DNA of 64,000 bases, taken from Corynebacterium jeikeium (GTDB taxonomy: Bacteria > Actinomycetota > Actinomycetes > Mycobacteriales > Mycobacteriaceae). The position numbers and the translations under genes were made by a program. Shown here in pieces: positions 63,864 through 64,000 of the stretch (its first letter is position 1; the number at the start of each line of letters is the position of its first letter). Location of the stretch: positions 147,670 to 211,669 of the forward strand of contig NZ_JFCH01000011.1 of the NCBI RefSeq assembly GCF_000738175.1, given 5' to 3'. The notes under the pieces are model-generated. The model saw nothing but the letters and a program-made list of their open reading frames with translations. It was not told the DNA's origin and searched no databases.

Positions 63864-64000
63864 TCAGGCGTGTCCCTGGTTCCTCAAGTCCCGCAATTTT
63901 TTTAAGTACGCGTTTTCCGCTTCCAACCGTGCGATCTGACGGCGCAGCTTGTCTTCTTCTGTAAGCCGCTTCGGTGCAGCCGAGCCTTTGGGTCTGCCCT
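63864..64000 (-). CDS. IS3-family transposase, OrfA C-terminal part (5' end outside window)
   Basis: Reads GRPKGSAAPKRLTEEDKLRR, then QIARLEAENAYLKKLRDLRN and ends QGHA-stop at 63864. The leucine-zipper-like end is typical of IS3 OrfA. A run of seven A (63897-63903 on the minus strand) within TTAAAAAAATTG lies where OrfA and OrfB overlap and fits the known -1 slippery site. Confidence 0.88.
   Translation of the reverse strand, partial: GRPKGSAAPKRLTEEDKLRRQIARLEAENAYLKKLRDLRNQGHA

Larger units (their letters stand above)
62970..64000 (-). mobile_element. IS3-family insertion sequence, cut by the window end
   Basis: Two overlapping transposase frames in the minus direction. The visible terminus is probably near TGAACTGGCCCCCGAAAG at 62970, which starts with TG as IS3 ends do; the other end is outside the window. 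It sits just beyond the right-hand direct repeat of the siderophore locus. Confidence 0.85.

Noticed and set aside
1..64000. CRISPR arrays, tRNA or rRNA genes, prophage
   Set aside because: I saw no regularly spaced repeats, no tRNA-like cloverleaf or rRNA sequence, and no phage structural or integrase genes.

Overview
The window is a chromosomal segment of a high-GC actinobacterium, almost certainly a Corynebacterium. Three things point there: ESX-4 genes sit between rplM and truA, the spc ribosomal operon is split between rplE and rpsH, and the iron genes carry DtxR-type boxes. A lipophilic C. jeikeium-like species is my best guess, but I could not test it.

Layout. 1-5632: glmS (partial), an alpha/beta-hydrolase-fold gene without the usual nucleophile, a three-gene operon (EspC-like small protein, Pro/Glu-rich protein, coiled-coil protein) and glmM. 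5793-7976: rpsI, rplM and a PRC-barrel stress protein. 8360-18817: an ESX-4 type VII secretion locus with two WXG100 proteins, an Rv3446c-like protein, eccC, eccD, mycP, eccB and a possible eccE. 18667-24218: truA, a dead CDF transporter gene, rplQ, rpoA, rpsD, rpsK, rpsM and infA. 24445-34121: a dicarboxylate symporter, map, adk, secY and ribosomal genes. Two related small secreted-protein genes flank rplN-rplX-rplE. 35223-62652: an iron-acquisition island. 62970-end: a partial IS3-family element.

The island is the main result. It encodes two complete Fe-siderophore ABC importers, two siderophore-interacting reductases (one fused to a methyltransferase-like domain) and a biosynthetic locus for what looks like a mixed catechol-hydroxamate siderophore. 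2,3-dihydroxybenzoate (DHB) would be made and activated by an EntA-type dehydrogenase and one protein fusing isochorismatase, isochorismate synthase and DHB-AMP ligase. A separate aryl carrier protein would take the DHB. A 2452-residue NRPS (C-A-PCP-E-C-PCP-TE) lacks its second adenylation domain, and a stand-alone adenylation protein encoded next door probably supplies it. An N-hydroxylase and a GNAT acetyltransferase encoded head to head would make the hydroxamate. At least five promoter-proximal sites resemble DtxR boxes, so the locus should respond to iron. Short direct repeats lie at both ends of the biosynthetic half.

A second unexplained signal is a dispersed motif, TGACGCCCCCTC, usually preceded by a pyrimidine tract. 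It recurs about ten times, mostly beside terminators but also inside some coding linkers.
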